NCBI GenBank assembly: GCA_021772515.1
Contig: JAJFLU010000020.1
Coordinates: 118,238-182,237, forward strand
Reading direction: 5' to 3'
DNA length: 64,000 nucleotides
Origin: Opitutales bacterium
Lineage (GTDB): Bacteria; Verrucomicrobiota; Verrucomicrobiia; Opitutales; UBA2987
In this document: positions 27,579 through 37,965 of the stretch, one piece after another
Position numbering within the stretch: position 1 is the first letter of the stretch
Layout of the letters: every line of letters begins with the position of its first letter
Program-made: the position numbers and the translations under genes
The notes under the pieces: generated by a model
Databases searched by the model: none
What the model saw: the letters and a program-made list of their open reading frames with translations, nothing else
What the model was told of the DNA's origin: nothing

Positions 27579-27848
27579 ATGTCTGGTATACTCAGCATGA
27601 AGATTGCGATCCAGGTTAGACAGATTCACGCCCGAGGAAAGTCCATGCTTGAGAAAATGAAATCAGTTACTGTCCAACATCGATTTAAGATCGACCCTCA
27701 GCGAATCGGCCAGATTCGAGCAAATCCGCCTGCGTTTATGAATGAACCTGAAGTGGCGATTTTCCTTGGACTGTGTGAGCGGTCTGTCCGCAATGGCAAA
27801 GCTGGAAGCCTGAGAAGTCAGATCTTTGGAGGCCGAATTTTGAAGTAA
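27579..27848 (+). CDS. Excisionase-like small HTH protein, possibly truncated
   Basis: Up to 89 residues (internal Met starts at 27597 and 27645). The C-terminal half fits a MerR/Xis-type HTH_17 domain: P-A-F-M-N-E-P-E-V-A-I-F-L-G-L-C-E-R-S-V-R-N ending F-G-G-R-I-L-K. The usual tail after G-G-R-x-L-F-x-x is missing, so the protein stops just at the wing. Its 3' end overlaps the integrase 3' end by 31 bp in convergent orientation. Xis-type proteins steer tyrosine integrases towards excision. The assignment is tentative. Confidence 0.5.
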   Translation: MSGILSMKIAIQVRQIHARGKSMLEKMKSVTVQHRFKIDPQRIGQIRANPPAFMNEPEVAIFLGLCERSVRNGKAGSLRSQIFGGRILK

Positions 27849-29146
27849 GCCGCACCGTCTTTTTTAGTGGCGAGAGCGCGATAATGCTCGAACAGGACAT
27901 CATCGGTTGCCTTATGTCCTAAGAGTTGAGCAGTGCGGATCGGATCTCCATGGAGGGCATAGTCGTAAGTGCCGAAAGAGTGGCGCATGTTGTTTGGGTT
28001 CCATGTCGAACGCCAGTTGCCTTTCTCGTCTGTTGCACCAAACCCTGCCAGTTGTTGGAGTTTACGGAAACGTTTATCGTAGTCTGTAGCATGGTTATGC
28101 CGCGTAATGGGGCCTGTGTCTTTCAGGCATTCTTTGAGCCAAGTTACAGCATTTGAAGGGATCGTGGAATGGCGAATGCGCCGCCGTTTAGCCTTTTCCC
28201 GGGGTATGATCACGATGGGCGGCTTTTCATCGAGGCGGACTTCCGACCATTCCATTCGTTTCAATTCCTCAGTGCGTATACCACAAAAGAGGGCTAGGGT
28301 AACGGCTGCCTGTAAATCGAGTTCGGGATGTTCGAAGGCTGTTTTGATCAGGCGTTCCGCTTCTTTGATCGTGAGTATGTTCGGTTCCCTGCCGTTGTCG
28401 CTTCCGCCTTCGATGGCTTTTCGGTCTTCAGCAGTGAACAACTCCATGGGGTTGACGGCGACATAGTTTTTCTGGCGTGCGTATTTGAAGACCTCACCGG
28501 TAACCATTCGGTAATTCTTGGTTGAGCGAAAGGATAGATCCATCGACAGCAGCCAGTCTTTGATTTCCTGGTGTGTGATCTTTTTGATCAGCGTTTCTCC
28601 GAAGAAAGCCGCAAATCGCTTAGATCGTGTTTTGAAATCCTTAAGACTCCTGTCACGTAAGTCACCTTTTTCGTGCCGTCGCGTTTTGCTGGCAACCAGC
28701 TCGTCTACGACCTCCGGGACAGTTTTATCGCCGCCTTCAGGCCGGAGTCGTTCAATGGCGAATTCGGCGGCTTCGTTCAGGGTGATGTTATGTCCTGCCA
28801 GGCGATCCTGGATGTCCAGAAATTTCTTAATAACGTCGTCAATGGGTTCGCCGATTTCCCGTTCCTTGAGGAGTTTGATGGCTTCGGCGGCCTGTAGTTT
28901 GGTCTGATCATTGAGAGCTTTGGCGGCGACTTGGCTACGACGATATTCAGCCAGTTTATCCTCTGCCCACTCGAAGGCCATATTCTTGTCCTTGAACTGC
29001 TTGATGATCGGCTTGCCGCCGGTCACCTTAAGTGGGATATGGATGCGATGACTGACACCTCCATCAGGGTTGATACGCTCCCGGATTTTAATCCCGGAAC
29101 CTTTGGGGTACTCCCAAACCTGGAGGTGATTTTTTGTCTTTGCCAT
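27818..29146 (-). CDS. Tyrosine-type site-specific integrase
   Basis: 442 residues with an N-terminal arm-binding-like region, a SAM-like core-binding domain (about 140-235) and a C-terminal catalytic domain. Arg I is R291 in CGIRTEEL; box II is MRHSFGTY, LLGHK supplies the third-box His, and the nucleophile is Tyr in FEHYRAL. Asn occupies the usual first His of the HxxR box (NNMRH), a common variation. It is intact. It starts 141 bp from the 3' end of ssrA and points away from it, the layout expected of an island integrated into tmRNA. Confidence 0.9.
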   Translation of the reverse strand: MAKTKNHLQVWEYPKGSGIKIRERINPDGGVSHRIHIPLKVTGGKPIIKQFKDKNMAFEWAEDKLAEYRRSQVAAKALNDQTKLQAAEAIKLLKEREIGEPIDDVIKKFLDIQDRLAGHNITLNEAAEFAIERLRPEGGDKTVPEVVDELVASKTRRHEKGDLRDRSLKDFKTRSKRFAAFFGETLIKKITHQEIKDWLLSMDLSFRSTKNYRMVTGEVFKYARQKNYVAVNPMELFTAEDRKAIEGGSDNGREPNILTIKEAERLIKTAFEHPELDLQAAVTLALFCGIRTEELKRMEWSEVRLDEKPPIVIIPREKAKRRRIRHSTIPSNAVTWLKECLKDTGPITRHNHATDYDKRFRKLQQLAGFGATDEKGNWRSTWNPNNMRHSFGTYDYALHGDPIRTAQLLGHKATDDVLFEHYRALATKKDGAAYFKIRPPKI

Positions 29147-29285
29147 CGTTTGCCTAGCTATGCCATTCCATGCTTTTCAGTGCCAAATACTAGACAAAAT
29201 TCGATACAAGTCAAATACAATTTTTAAGAGTCAATTTTGATAAATTTTCTAAATCATTTAAAATCAATTGCTTATTGTATTATTG

Positions 29286-29641
<356 letters not shown>

Positions 29642-29930
29642 CATTTTTTGTTTCATTGCTGCCAGCGTGCGAGCGCGTATAGCATACAATTTGTATGATT
29701 GGTAAAGGGAAGTCGCTTTTTGCGAACTTCAAAGAACTTGGGCAATACGCCCAATCAATCTCTAATATCGGCTTAATTGTTCCTGTTGGCAAGGCAAATC
29801 CGGGTAATGGCACCCGATATTTCAGTGGTTTCGGGTTTGGAGCAGGAAATGAGGCGACAATACTTTTTATTCTCGCTAGACAAATGGCAGATTTTTTTCA
29901 AAGTTTGTATATCCCACAAATAATTTAGTT

Positions 29931-30797
29931 ATGAAAGTATTTTTAGACGGCAAACTGGTTGACCAGGAAGAAGCTCGGATATCCGTTTTTGACCATGGTC
30001 TTTTGTATGGAGATGGCATTTTTGAGGGCATTCGGATTTACAGCAATTGCGTATTCAAATTGGACGCCCATCTCGAAAGGCTGGAGCGTTCAGCCAGGGC
30101 GATCCTCCTGGAGCTTCCCTGGAGTAGGCAGGAAATTGCGGATGCCGTCTGTGATACTTGCCGGGCAAACAACCTTACCGACGGGTATGTCCGGCTCGTA
30201 GTCACGCGCGGCCGGGGGACATTGGGGCTGAACCCGTATCAATGCAGCAACCCCCAGCTAATTGTCATCGCCGATAAAATTCAGCTTTATCCGGAGGAAA
30301 TTTATTCACTGGGGATGAAAATTATGACCGTTCCGACCCAGCGTATTGGCACGGGTTCGATGCCGCCGGCCATCAAGTCGCTCAATTATCTCAATAATGT
30401 TTTGGCTAAAATCGAGGCCGTCAATGCCGGATTCATGGAGGCCATCATGATGAATAACCAGGGAACCGTGGCCGAATGCACGGGGGACAATATCTTTATC
30501 GTGCAAAAGGGAGTCATTTACACCCCCCCAACTTCAGCCGGGGCCCTCGAAGGGATCACGCGGAATGTCGTGGTCGAAATGGCCGAGGAGGCCGGTTTGA
30601 AAATTGAGGAAAGGAATCTTACCCGATATGATTTATGGGTGGCGCAGGAGTGCTTCCTCACCGGCACGGCGGCGGAGGTTGTGCCGATTTCGGAGATCGA
30701 TGGGCGAAAAATCGGCGATGGGGCCCCGGGGCCTGTCACGGTAGGATTTATGGAGAATTACAAAAAAAAGGTTACGAGGGATGGCACTTTTCTTTAG
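29931..30797 (+). CDS. ilvE: Branched-chain amino acid aminotransferase
   Basis: 288-residue class IV PLP aminotransferase. The PLP lysine is K149 (AIKSLNYLNNV), with a G-D-G-I-F-E-G active-site strand at residues 27-33 and E-C-T-G-D-N-I-F-I at about 189. It interconverts branched-chain 2-oxo acids and amino acids with glutamate. D-alanine transaminase and aminodeoxychorismate lyase share the fold; the NYLNNV context and length favour IlvE. It stands alone downstream of, and divergent from, ssrA. Confidence 0.88.
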   Translation: MKVFLDGKLVDQEEARISVFDHGLLYGDGIFEGIRIYSNCVFKLDAHLERLERSARAILLELPWSRQEIADAVCDTCRANNLTDGYVRLVVTRGRGTLGLNPYQCSNPQLIVIADKIQLYPEEIYSLGMKIMTVPTQRIGTGSMPPAIKSLNYLNNVLAKIEAVNAGFMEAIMMNNQGTVAECTGDNIFIVQKGVIYTPPTSAGALEGITRNVVVEMAEEAGLKIEERNLTRYDLWVAQECFLTGTAAEVVPISEIDGRKIGDGAPGPVTVGFMENYKKKVTRDGTFL

Positions 30798-30965
30798 GCC
30801 TCGGTGTTTATACCGATGTAGAACCAACCGCTGCCTCCCCGGTATGGTGGCTGAATATATTGGCTCGATTATTGCTCATAACATTAAAAAGGAGATTTTT
30901 ATATCGGTAAATTGTTAACCATTTGAATTCAAACAAACACTAAAAACATCATAATATATTTTTCC

Positions 30966-31481
30966 ATGGGAGAGGCCATTCAATGTCAGGCATGCGATCA
31001 GGCGGCAACCGTCCACCTAACTCAAATTGCCAACAATAAAATCCACAAAGTCCATCTTTGTGAAATTTGTGCGCAGGCCAAAGGAATGACTGACCCGGAC
31101 GTTTTTTCCCTAGAGGAACTTTTTTCACCATCTTCGAACATAAATATCGAGGCTGCCTCGGGGGCCGAATCTCTGGTTTGCAAGCGCTGTGGTCTGTCCG
31201 CAGCCGACTTCCGGCGCAGTGGCCGACTCGGATGCCCCTCTTGCTACGAACATCTTAAGCCCTTGGTAGAGCCCTTGTTAGCAAATATGCACAAAAGCCT
31301 TTCACACGAGGGGAAGATCCCCCATCGCTCATTGGGCAATCTGAAGTTTTCGCAAAACTTGAGCGAGCTTGAAAAAGAGCTGAATATGGCCGTTACGGAA
31401 GAGCGTTACGAAGAAGCAGCCCGCTGCCGAGACGAAATTTCGAATCTAAAGAAGACCCACCAAGTCGGGTCAGAAATTTAA
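30966..31481 (+). CDS. mcsA: McsA-like zinc-finger activator of the arginine kinase
   Basis: 171 residues with four CxxC pairs: CQAC and CEIC in the first 36 residues, CKRC and CPSC around 74-94. A C-terminal UVR domain carries LEKELNMAVTEERYEEAARCRDEI. This is the McsA layout. In Bacillus McsA binds and activates McsB and links it to ClpC. The gene is 2 bp upstream of mcsB, with clpC next, so the three form an operon. The usual first gene, the repressor ctsR, is absent. Confidence 0.88.
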   Translation: MGEAIQCQACDQAATVHLTQIANNKIHKVHLCEICAQAKGMTDPDVFSLEELFSPSSNINIEAASGAESLVCKRCGLSAADFRRSGRLGCPSCYEHLKPLVEPLLANMHKSLSHEGKIPHRSLGNLKFSQNLSELEKELNMAVTEERYEEAARCRDEISNLKKTHQVGSEI

Positions 31482-31483
31482 GT

Positions 31484-32572
31484 ATGAATATTGACCAACT
31501 ACTGGAGTCCGAAACGGAGTTGACCCACGGGAAGGGCGAGAGTTCTTCCATCATCATCAGCACACGGGTGAGACTGGCCAGAAACCTGGAAAAATTTCCT
31601 TTCCCCGGGTGGGCCAAAAAGTCACAGAAAAGTGACATACTGTCCACCTGTCTCAATGCGGTCAGTAATTTACCGGAGATGAAAAGCGGCACATCTCTCA
31701 CAATTGAAGCCCTCGAAGAACTGGAAAAGCAGATTTTGATGGAAAGGCGGTTAATCAGCCGTGAGTTGACAGGTTGCAAAGAGGGAGCGGGCGTATGCTT
31801 CAGTAAGGATCAATCGTTATCCATTATGGTAAACGAAGAAGACCACCTTCGCATCCAGGGGGTTCAGGAGGGGTTTCATTTCAAAGCCCTTTGGGAATCG
31901 GTGAGCAAGCTGGATTCACGGCTGGAGGAAGAACTCGATTACGCATTTTCGCGTGAACTGGGCTACCTGACCGCCTGTCCGACCAATGTTGGCACCGGTT
32001 TGCGCTGCTCGGCCATGATGCACCTGCCCGGTCTGGTGCTCTCCAACCAGATGGAAAAAGTAGTCCGGGCCGTCAATCAACTCGGAATTGCCGTGCGCGG
32101 CCTCTTTGGTGAGGGTTCCGATGCCAGTGGCAGCATATTTCAGATTTCGAACCAGCAGACTCTCGGAGAAAGCGAAGAAGACATTATCGAGCGGCTGCAT
32201 AATGTTCTTACCTCTTTGCTCGATCAGGAAAACAATGCCCGATTAGTGCTTCTGGAGAAGGAACCGGCCAAACTTTACGACAAAATCGGTCGTGCCTACG
32301 GAGTTCTGAAACACGGCCATTTATTGAGTTCTGCAGAAGCCATGAAACTGCTTTCCCTCATCAGGTTGGCCATTGACTTAAAATTGCTTCCCGGCAAGTA
32401 TCGCAGGACAATGGATCGCATACTAATCGAGAGCCAACCCGGCCATATACAGTACGCCACCGGCGGCAAAGGCACCCCGCATGACCGCGATGAGCACCGA
32501 GCAAAGTATATTCGGGAACAATTTTCGGCCCTGCCGATTCTTAATTTTGACAAACTTGATAAAAATTCGTAA
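31484..32572 (+). CDS. mcsB: Protein arginine kinase
   Basis: 362 residues of the phosphagen-kinase fold, bacterial McsB type. Diagnostic segments: STRVRLARNLEKFPFP near residue 26; the CPTNVGTGLRCSAMMHLP catalytic strand near residue 165; RGLFGEGSDASG with the guanidino-site loop; a C-terminal D-R-D-E-H-R-A-K-Y-I. It phosphorylates arginine side chains and so marks proteins for ClpC. Substrate-capture function depends on the adjacent mcsA and clpC genes, both present. No YwlE-type arginine phosphatase was seen in the window. Confidence 0.92.
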   Translation: MNIDQLLESETELTHGKGESSSIIISTRVRLARNLEKFPFPGWAKKSQKSDILSTCLNAVSNLPEMKSGTSLTIEALEELEKQILMERRLISRELTGCKEGAGVCFSKDQSLSIMVNEEDHLRIQGVQEGFHFKALWESVSKLDSRLEEELDYAFSRELGYLTACPTNVGTGLRCSAMMHLPGLVLSNQMEKVVRAVNQLGIAVRGLFGEGSDASGSIFQISNQQTLGESEEDIIERLHNVLTSLLDQENNARLVLLEKEPAKLYDKIGRAYGVLKHGHLLSSAEAMKLLSLIRLAIDLKLLPGKYRRTMDRILIESQPGHIQYATGGKGTPHDRDEHRAKYIREQFSALPILNFDKLDKNS

Positions 32573-32587
32573 TACACTAGAGCAACC

Positions 32588-35077
32588 ATGCCAATGGAAC
32601 CGATGAATAACTTTACACCCAGAGCCCAGCAGGTTTTGGCCCTGGCCCGCAAAGAAGCGGACCGATTTCACCATAATTATGTGGGAACGGAACACCTGCT
32701 GCTCGGATTGATTAACCTGGGGCAGGGCGTCGCCGTCAACGTCCTCCAAAAAATGGGACTCGATCTGGAGACGGTTCGTTCCGCTGTGGAAAAACAAGTC
32801 GGCAAGGGGCCGGAATCTAAACCGACCGGAAATATACCCTACACCCCCAGGGTAAAAAAAGTTCTCGCCCTGGCAGGAAAGGAAGCCCGCGCTCTGAACC
32901 ACAGCTACGTGGGAACCGAGCATATATTGCTGGGCCTTTTACGCGAGGGTGAGGGAGTGGCCGCACGGGTGCTGAAAAGCCTGGATGTGGACATCGAACG
33001 TTGCCGCAACGAGATTTTAAGCGAACTGGACCCGAATTTCACCGGAGAACAGGAGGAGGCCGTTTCACCATCAGCCGGTCCTGGACCGGAGGAAAAGAAG
33101 GAGATTAAAACCCCGGCGCTAAAGGCATTCGGGCGCGACCTGACCGAACTCGCACGCAACAACGAGCTCGACCCCGTAATCGGCCGAAAGACGGAAATCC
33201 GTAGAGTCATTCAGATTCTCTGTCGTCGGACAAAAAACAACCCCGTGCTTATCGGGGAAGCAGGAGTGGGCAAAACCGCTATCGTCGAGGGTCTTGCACA
33301 GGAAATTGCCAACGACATAGTGCCCGAAATCTTGGCCAACAAGCGGGTCGTCACCCTTGATCTGGCTCTCATGGTTGCCGGAACCAAGTATAGGGGGCAG
33401 TTCGAGGAGCGAATTAAAGCCGTCATGGATGAAATCCGGCGGGCCAAGAATGTCATCATTTTTATCGACGAATTGCATACTATCGTCGGCGCAGGAGCAG
33501 CGGAGGGGGCTATGGATGCCTCCAATATTTTCAAACCGGCCCTCTCACGAGGGGAGCTGCAATGCATCGGAGCCACAACTTTGTCCGAATATCGCAAGCA
33601 TATCGAAAAAGATAGCGCTCTGGACCGCCGTTTCCAAAGTATCATGGTTGATGCCCCCTCGGTCGAGGACACCATTAAAATCCTCCGCGGCATCCGCCCG
33701 AAATATGAGGAGCATCACAAAGTCGTTTATACAGACTCGGCCATCGAGGCTGCGGCAAAGTTGTCCGACCGCTACGTCACGGGGCGCTATCTGCCTGACA
33801 AAGCAATTGATGTGCTGGACGAATCCGGTGCCCGCGCTCGCATAGAGTCTCTCAACAGGCCTCCAGAAATAGAAGAAATGGGGCGCAAGATCGAAGAGGT
33901 TTGCAAGCAGAAGGAAGAAGCCATCAGTAAACAGCATTTTGAGGAAGCGGCCACATATCGCGACGAGGAAAAGCAATTGCGCGCCAAGCGTGAGGCAAGT
34001 CTTCAGGAATGGAAGAAAACCCGCGAGGAAACTTTAATAACCGTGGACGAAGATGAAATGCTTCAAATCGTCTCGGGGTGGACGGGCATTCCGCTCAGTC
34101 GAATGGAGGAAAAGGAAACGGCCAAGCTCCTCAGGCTGGAAGCCGATTTACAGCATTTTGTTGTCGGCCAGAACATCGCCACCGAGGTTATCGCAAGGGC
34201 CCTGCGCCGATCCCGCGCCGATCTCAAGGATCCGCGCCGACCCATCGGCTCATTCATGTTTCTTGGGCCTACAGGCGTCGGCAAGACGCATTTGGCCAAA
34301 ATCCTGGCCGAAAAAATATTTGGCGAGCAGGAAGCCATTGTGCAGGTAGACATGTCCGAATACATGGAGAAATTTTCCGTCTCGCGGCTCATCGGATCGC
34401 CCCCCGGTTACGTGGGCTACGAAGAGGGCGGGCAGCTCACCGAAACCGTCCGACGCAAGCCCTATTGCGTGGTTCTCTTCGATGAAATTGAAAAAGCACA
34501 CCCCGATGTCGTTCAGCTTTTGTTGCAAATATTGGAAGATGGCCGGTTGACCGATAGCCTTGGTCGAACGGTGGATTTTCGCAATACCATCATCATTATG
34601 ACCTCCAACGTGGGAGCGCAGATATTGCAAAAATCCCAATCCCTGGGCTTCGGGGGCGCCGGAGGCGCAGATGGTTCCTTCGAGAAGGTGAAGGAGAAAA
34701 TAATGGAGGAGGCCAAGCGCGTCTTTAAGCCTGAGTTTCTCAACCGTGTGAATGAGATTGTCGTTTTCCGATCCCTGACCAAAGAAAATCTGCTCGAAAT
34801 CGTGGACCTCGAATTGGAAAATGTTTCCAAAAGGCTGCACGAAAGGGAGATTATTCTGAAATTCAGCGACGCTTCCAAAGAGTTTCTAATCGAAAACGGG
34901 TATGACGAAAAATATGGAGCAAGACCCCTTCGCAGGGCGGTCGAGCGTCATTTGGAAGATCCGCTGGCGGAGGCCATTCTCAGGGGGAGTGTCAAAAAAG
35001 GCGAACCCATCCACGTAGAAGTCGAGGGCGATCATCTCATTTTCAAGCAGGATCAACCCACCTCAAAGGTTTCCTGA
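32588..35077 (+). CDS. clpC: AAA+ unfoldase ClpC
   Basis: 829 residues. Two Clp_N repeats (from [18 protein letters not shown]; the second from [13 protein letters not shown]), AAA-1 with Walker A G223-E-A-G-V-G-K229-T, a middle UVR-type coiled region ([19 protein letters not shown]) that separates ClpC from ClpA, AAA-2 with Walker A G560-P-T-G-V-G-K566-T, and a ClpB_D2-small C-terminus. It unfolds substrates, including phosphoarginine-marked ones, for ClpP (not in the window). Cytosolic. Third gene of the mcsA-mcsB-clpC operon. Confidence 0.95.
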   Translation: MPMEPMNNFTPRAQQVLALARKEADRFHHNYVGTEHLLLGLINLGQGVAVNVLQKMGLDLETVRSAVEKQVGKGPESKPTGNIPYTPRVKKVLALAGKEARALNHSYVGTEHILLGLLREGEGVAARVLKSLDVDIERCRNEILSELDPNFTGEQEEAVSPSAGPGPEEKKEIKTPALKAFGRDLTELARNNELDPVIGRKTEIRRVIQILCRRTKNNPVLIGEAGVGKTAIVEGLAQEIANDIVPEILANKRVVTLDLALMVAGTKYRGQFEERIKAVMDEIRRAKNVIIFIDELHTIVGAGAAEGAMDASNIFKPALSRGELQCIGATTLSEYRKHIEKDSALDRRFQSIMVDAPSVEDTIKILRGIRPKYEEHHKVVYTDSAIEAAAKLSDRYVTGRYLPDKAIDVLDESGARARIESLNRPPEIEEMGRKIEEVCKQKEEAISKQHFEEAATYRDEEKQLRAKREASLQEWKKTREETLITVDEDEMLQIVSGWTGIPLSRMEEKETAKLLRLEADLQHFVVGQNIATEVIARALRRSRADLKDPRRPIGSFMFLGPTGVGKTHLAKILAEKIFGEQEAIVQVDMSEYMEKFSVSRLIGSPPGYVGYEEGGQLTETVRRKPYCVVLFDEIEKAHPDVVQLLLQILEDGRLTDSLGRTVDFRNTIIIMTSNVGAQILQKSQSLGFGGAGGADGSFEKVKEKIMEEAKRVFKPEFLNRVNEIVVFRSLTKENLLEIVDLELENVSKRLHEREIILKFSDASKEFLIENGYDEKYGARPLRRAVERHLEDPLAEAILRGSVKKGEPIHVEVEGDHLIFKQDQPTSKVS

Positions 35078-35090
35078 ATCCAAGTGAAAT

Positions 35091-35109
35091 GCCCAAAAAA
35101 AATTTGGGC
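35091..35109 (+). terminator. Hairpin after clpC
   Basis: GCCCAAA and TTTGGGC form a 7-bp stem with a five-A loop 14 bp after the clpC stop. Only a short T-run follows, so termination may be weak. On the minus strand the loop side gives a longer T-run. Confidence 0.4.
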
Positions 35110-35144
35110 TTACTGCTCCCCGGATCGACGTTAGCCAGTCCCGC

Positions 35145-36980
35145 ATGTCGAGCCTTCTCGGTTACCTGAAATCAATGAAATTTCCCCACCGGATTTGCCT
35201 TCTTGTCGTCGCGCTGGTTTTCTTCGTATCTATGCCCTCTGACGGTGCGGAGAATAATTTTCCGGGAGCGGAGTATGGATTTGTCAGCCCCTACGGACAG
35301 GGGGTAAATCGCATTGTCAACACGGGCGAGGAAAAGGGCTGGACACGGGTAGCGTTGGTTCTCCGGCAAATTGCCATGGATTCCTATCGCAATAGCGAAG
35401 AACCGGCCGAGCAATGGTATTTCCTCTATCGGTGGTCGAGGCTTTTCGCGAAAAGGGAAAGCGATTTTATCCATTCGTGGGTAAATACTATTAACAGTTC
35501 CAAGCTCGGACATTCCAACATGAGCACCGATTATTCCTATACGGAGTTTCCGCTGGGAGAGCGTCTATCGACCGACTTAAAGGTTTTGCTATTGAAGGAT
35601 ATCGCGTTTTCACGGGAGTTTTTTGGACTCCTCAAACCCGCCGACAATTTGCTGGAGTCATTCAGTATTCTGGAATCCCTTTATCAGGACTATCCCACCT
35701 ATTTTGAAAAATATCAGCGGCTGGCCCTCGCATTGGCCATTGTTTACGATGTCCCTCCGCCACCGGGTTGGCCTCATTTTCAGGTTCCTGACCGGCTTCT
35801 TCCCCGCATTCTGCCAAATTCATCGGATGCCTTTCAATATTGGACCACCCTCAATGAAAAGCGCCGTTCTGCCCACGACCTGTCGCGTCTTTCGGCGGAG
35901 AAATTGAAATTCCTGATCGATACCCCGGCGGGTTTTGATGACCTCCAATGGGCCTACACCAATGTAAAAGAAAAAACTGACGAATTCGCCGAAGTTTACA
36001 GCAAAGTGCCCTATCGAATCGATCGCGTTGAACAAAACCGGTTTATTTGGAGCGGCCCCGATTACCGCTTGCAAACGGTAATTGAGACCGGGGGAATCTG
36101 TGTAGACCAAGCCTATTTCGCGTCTCAATCGGGAAAGGCAAAGGGAATCCCAACCCTCATATTCCGAGGAGCAGGAATGACCGGACGCCACGCCTGGTTT
36201 GGCTTTTTGCGGAAAAACGGAAGCTGGGAATTCGATGCCGGCAGGTATGGGGACAATCGCTATGTTACCGGATTCGCCCACGATCCCCAAACATGGGCCG
36301 ATATCAGCGATCATGAGCTGACCTTTTTAGCGGAGGGATTCCACGCAACCCACTACTATCGGCAATCGGTTTTCCACAGCAATTTGGCCATCGAATTTTT
36401 GGCCTTGCCGGATTTGGTGACGGCCACTGCAGCCGCGGAAAAAGCCTTGCGCTTCGAGCGGCGAAATCAGGATGCGTGGGAAGTGCTCGTCAGGGCAACC
36501 CAACTAGAAAGTGATAACCCAAAGGAGGTTGAAGTGATTTTGCGTCGGGCGGTGCGGGCTTTCGCGAAATACCCAGACCTCGAGGCCTTCTATCTCAATC
36601 GGGTCAATGAAAGCCTGGTAGCTCGTGGAGAACTCAGCCGGGCGCGACTCGAAAAAAGTCATGTGGTCAGCAAAAACAAATCGGGGCGCACCGATCTGAG
36701 CATCACGGAAGCAGCCCGAATGTTGAAGTTAAGTCAGCAAAACGACCCCCTCCATGTGCAGTTGCGGCAATTTCGGGTGATTCTTGCTCAATTTGGGCAA
36801 TCGGGCGGCATGGATTTTTTTGACCGCGTGGTAAATCCATTTATCAAAGATCTTTCTCGAAATGGCCAAAAGCGGGAAGCCCTCAGCATGGCGAAACTGG
36901 CCCGGCAAAGCCTCAATGCCCCCTCCGATAGTATGCTCGAAAAAGCCTTCGAAAAGCTGATTGATTCCCTCGAACCTTGA
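35145..36980 (+). CDS. Secreted transglutaminase-like protein with helical repeat tail
   Basis: 611 residues with an N-terminal signal peptide (RICLLVVALVFFVSM, cleavage near DGAEN; ATG 35175 is an alternative start that trims ten residues). A papain-like transglutaminase core shows C319 (GGICVDQ), H349 (GRHAWFG) and D364 (FDAGRYG), a full triad. The last 200 residues are helical and TPR-like (AAEKALRFERRNQDAWEVLV). Probably a periplasmic peptidase or cross-linking enzyme acting on envelope proteins or peptidoglycan; the substrate is unknown. Similar proteins recur in planctomycetes and verrucomicrobia (inference from memory of the family). Confidence 0.7.
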   Translation: MSSLLGYLKSMKFPHRICLLVVALVFFVSMPSDGAENNFPGAEYGFVSPYGQGVNRIVNTGEEKGWTRVALVLRQIAMDSYRNSEEPAEQWYFLYRWSRLFAKRESDFIHSWVNTINSSKLGHSNMSTDYSYTEFPLGERLSTDLKVLLLKDIAFSREFFGLLKPADNLLESFSILESLYQDYPTYFEKYQRLALALAIVYDVPPPPGWPHFQVPDRLLPRILPNSSDAFQYWTTLNEKRRSAHDLSRLSAEKLKFLIDTPAGFDDLQWAYTNVKEKTDEFAEVYSKVPYRIDRVEQNRFIWSGPDYRLQTVIETGGICVDQAYFASQSGKAKGIPTLIFRGAGMTGRHAWFGFLRKNGSWEFDAGRYGDNRYVTGFAHDPQTWADISDHELTFLAEGFHATHYYRQSVFHSNLAIEFLALPDLVTATAAAEKALRFERRNQDAWEVLVRATQLESDNPKEVEVILRRAVRAFAKYPDLEAFYLNRVNESLVARGELSRARLEKSHVVSKNKSGRTDLSITEAARMLKLSQQNDPLHVQLRQFRVILAQFGQSGGMDFFDRVVNPFIKDLSRNGQKREALSMAKLARQSLNAPSDSMLEKAFEKLIDSLEP

Positions 36981-37062
36981 TCGGGATTGCCGGTGAGTTG
37001 ATTTTAAGACTTGTCAAAGGCACACCGGGCCTTAATTACCGATTTCATTAATTTTTATATCT

Positions 37063-37461
37063 ATGGAAAAAACATTGATTATTTTTAAACCCGACTGCAT
37101 GGAAAAACGATGCGTCGGAGAAGTTATTCGAAGATTTGAGTCCGAGGGATTTGGCATCTGCGATAGCAAAATGATGACCCTCCCTCGCGATTTGCTACGG
37201 GAGCATTACGCCCATTTAATTCATTTGCCTTTTTTTGGCGGAATCCTGGATTTCATGAGTCTTCGACCGGTGGTATTGATGGTTTTCGAGGGAGAAAATA
37301 TTGTCGAGCGAGTTCGTGAACTGCTTGGCCCCACAGATTCCACCGCTGCTCCCAAAGGCACTGTTCGGGGTGACCTCGGAACCGATAAAATGAGAAACGT
37401 CGTTCACGCCTCCGACAGCCCGGAAAACGCAGCAGCGGAGATCGAGCGGTTCTTCAGTTAA
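37063..37461 (+). CDS. ndk: Nucleoside diphosphate kinase
   Basis: 132 residues, slightly shorter than the usual 140. Phospho-acceptor H115 lies in N-V-V-H-A-S-D-S, with TLIIFKPD at the N-terminus and the G-T-V-R-G-D-L nucleotide loop at 99-105. It balances (d)NTP pools by transferring the ATP gamma-phosphate to NDPs. It converges on ispF with 12 bp between the stops and has its own AT-rich leader. Confidence 0.93.
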   Translation: MEKTLIIFKPDCMEKRCVGEVIRRFESEGFGICDSKMMTLPRDLLREHYAHLIHLPFFGGILDFMSLRPVVLMVFEGENIVERVRELLGPTDSTAAPKGTVRGDLGTDKMRNVVHASDSPENAAAEIERFFS

Positions 37462-37473
37462 TTGATCCGTCCG

Positions 37474-37950
37474 TCACCCTTTTGGGGATAAGAGGCAGAC
37501 AGCATGGGCGGCGATGCCCAACCCTTTTCCGATATCGCCCAACTTCTCATGGGTGGTGGCCTTGATGCCGATTGCGGACCCCGGCAGACCCAAAACCTCT
37601 GCCAGTTTCTCTTTCATGGCGGCAATATGAGGGCCAATTTTGGGAGCCTCGGCAATTATCACGGTGTCGATATTGGTGACAATATAGCCCAACTTGGCCG
37701 CCTCGACACAGGCAAGTGCGAGGATTTGAAGGGAATCAATGTTCTTGAATTGCGGGTCGGTATCGGGAAAAAAATGTCCGATATCGGGGAGCCCCGCAGC
37801 GCCCAGAATGGAATCGGCAATGGCGTGGGTCAGGCAATCGGCATCGGAATGACCCTCCAGACCACGATCAAAGGGAATATTGACACCCCCCAAAATGAGC
37901 GCCCGCCCGGTGGCCAATCGATGAACATCGTAACCTGTCCCAATCCTCAT
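37474..37950 (-). CDS. ispF: 2-C-methyl-D-erythritol 2,4-cyclodiphosphate synthase
   Basis: 158 residues with the family signature GTGYDVHR at residues 4-11 (metal-binding D and H), G-H-S-D-A-D-C-L-T-H-A at about 34-44 and a terminal K-A-T-T-H-E-K-L-G. It forms MEcPP in the MEP isoprenoid pathway. It lies 15 bp after ispD in the same operon. Confidence 0.95.
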   Translation of the reverse strand: MRIGTGYDVHRLATGRALILGGVNIPFDRGLEGHSDADCLTHAIADSILGAAGLPDIGHFFPDTDPQFKNIDSLQILALACVEAAKLGYIVTNIDTVIIAEAPKIGPHIAAMKEKLAEVLGLPGSAIGIKATTHEKLGDIGKGLGIAAHAVCLLSPKG

Positions 37951-37965
37951 ACTTTTGCTTTCATT

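Noticed and set aside
29695..29928. 77-residue ORF upstream of ilvE
   Set aside because: No family pattern, no ribosome-binding site, and it spans the ssrA/ilvE divergent regulatory region.
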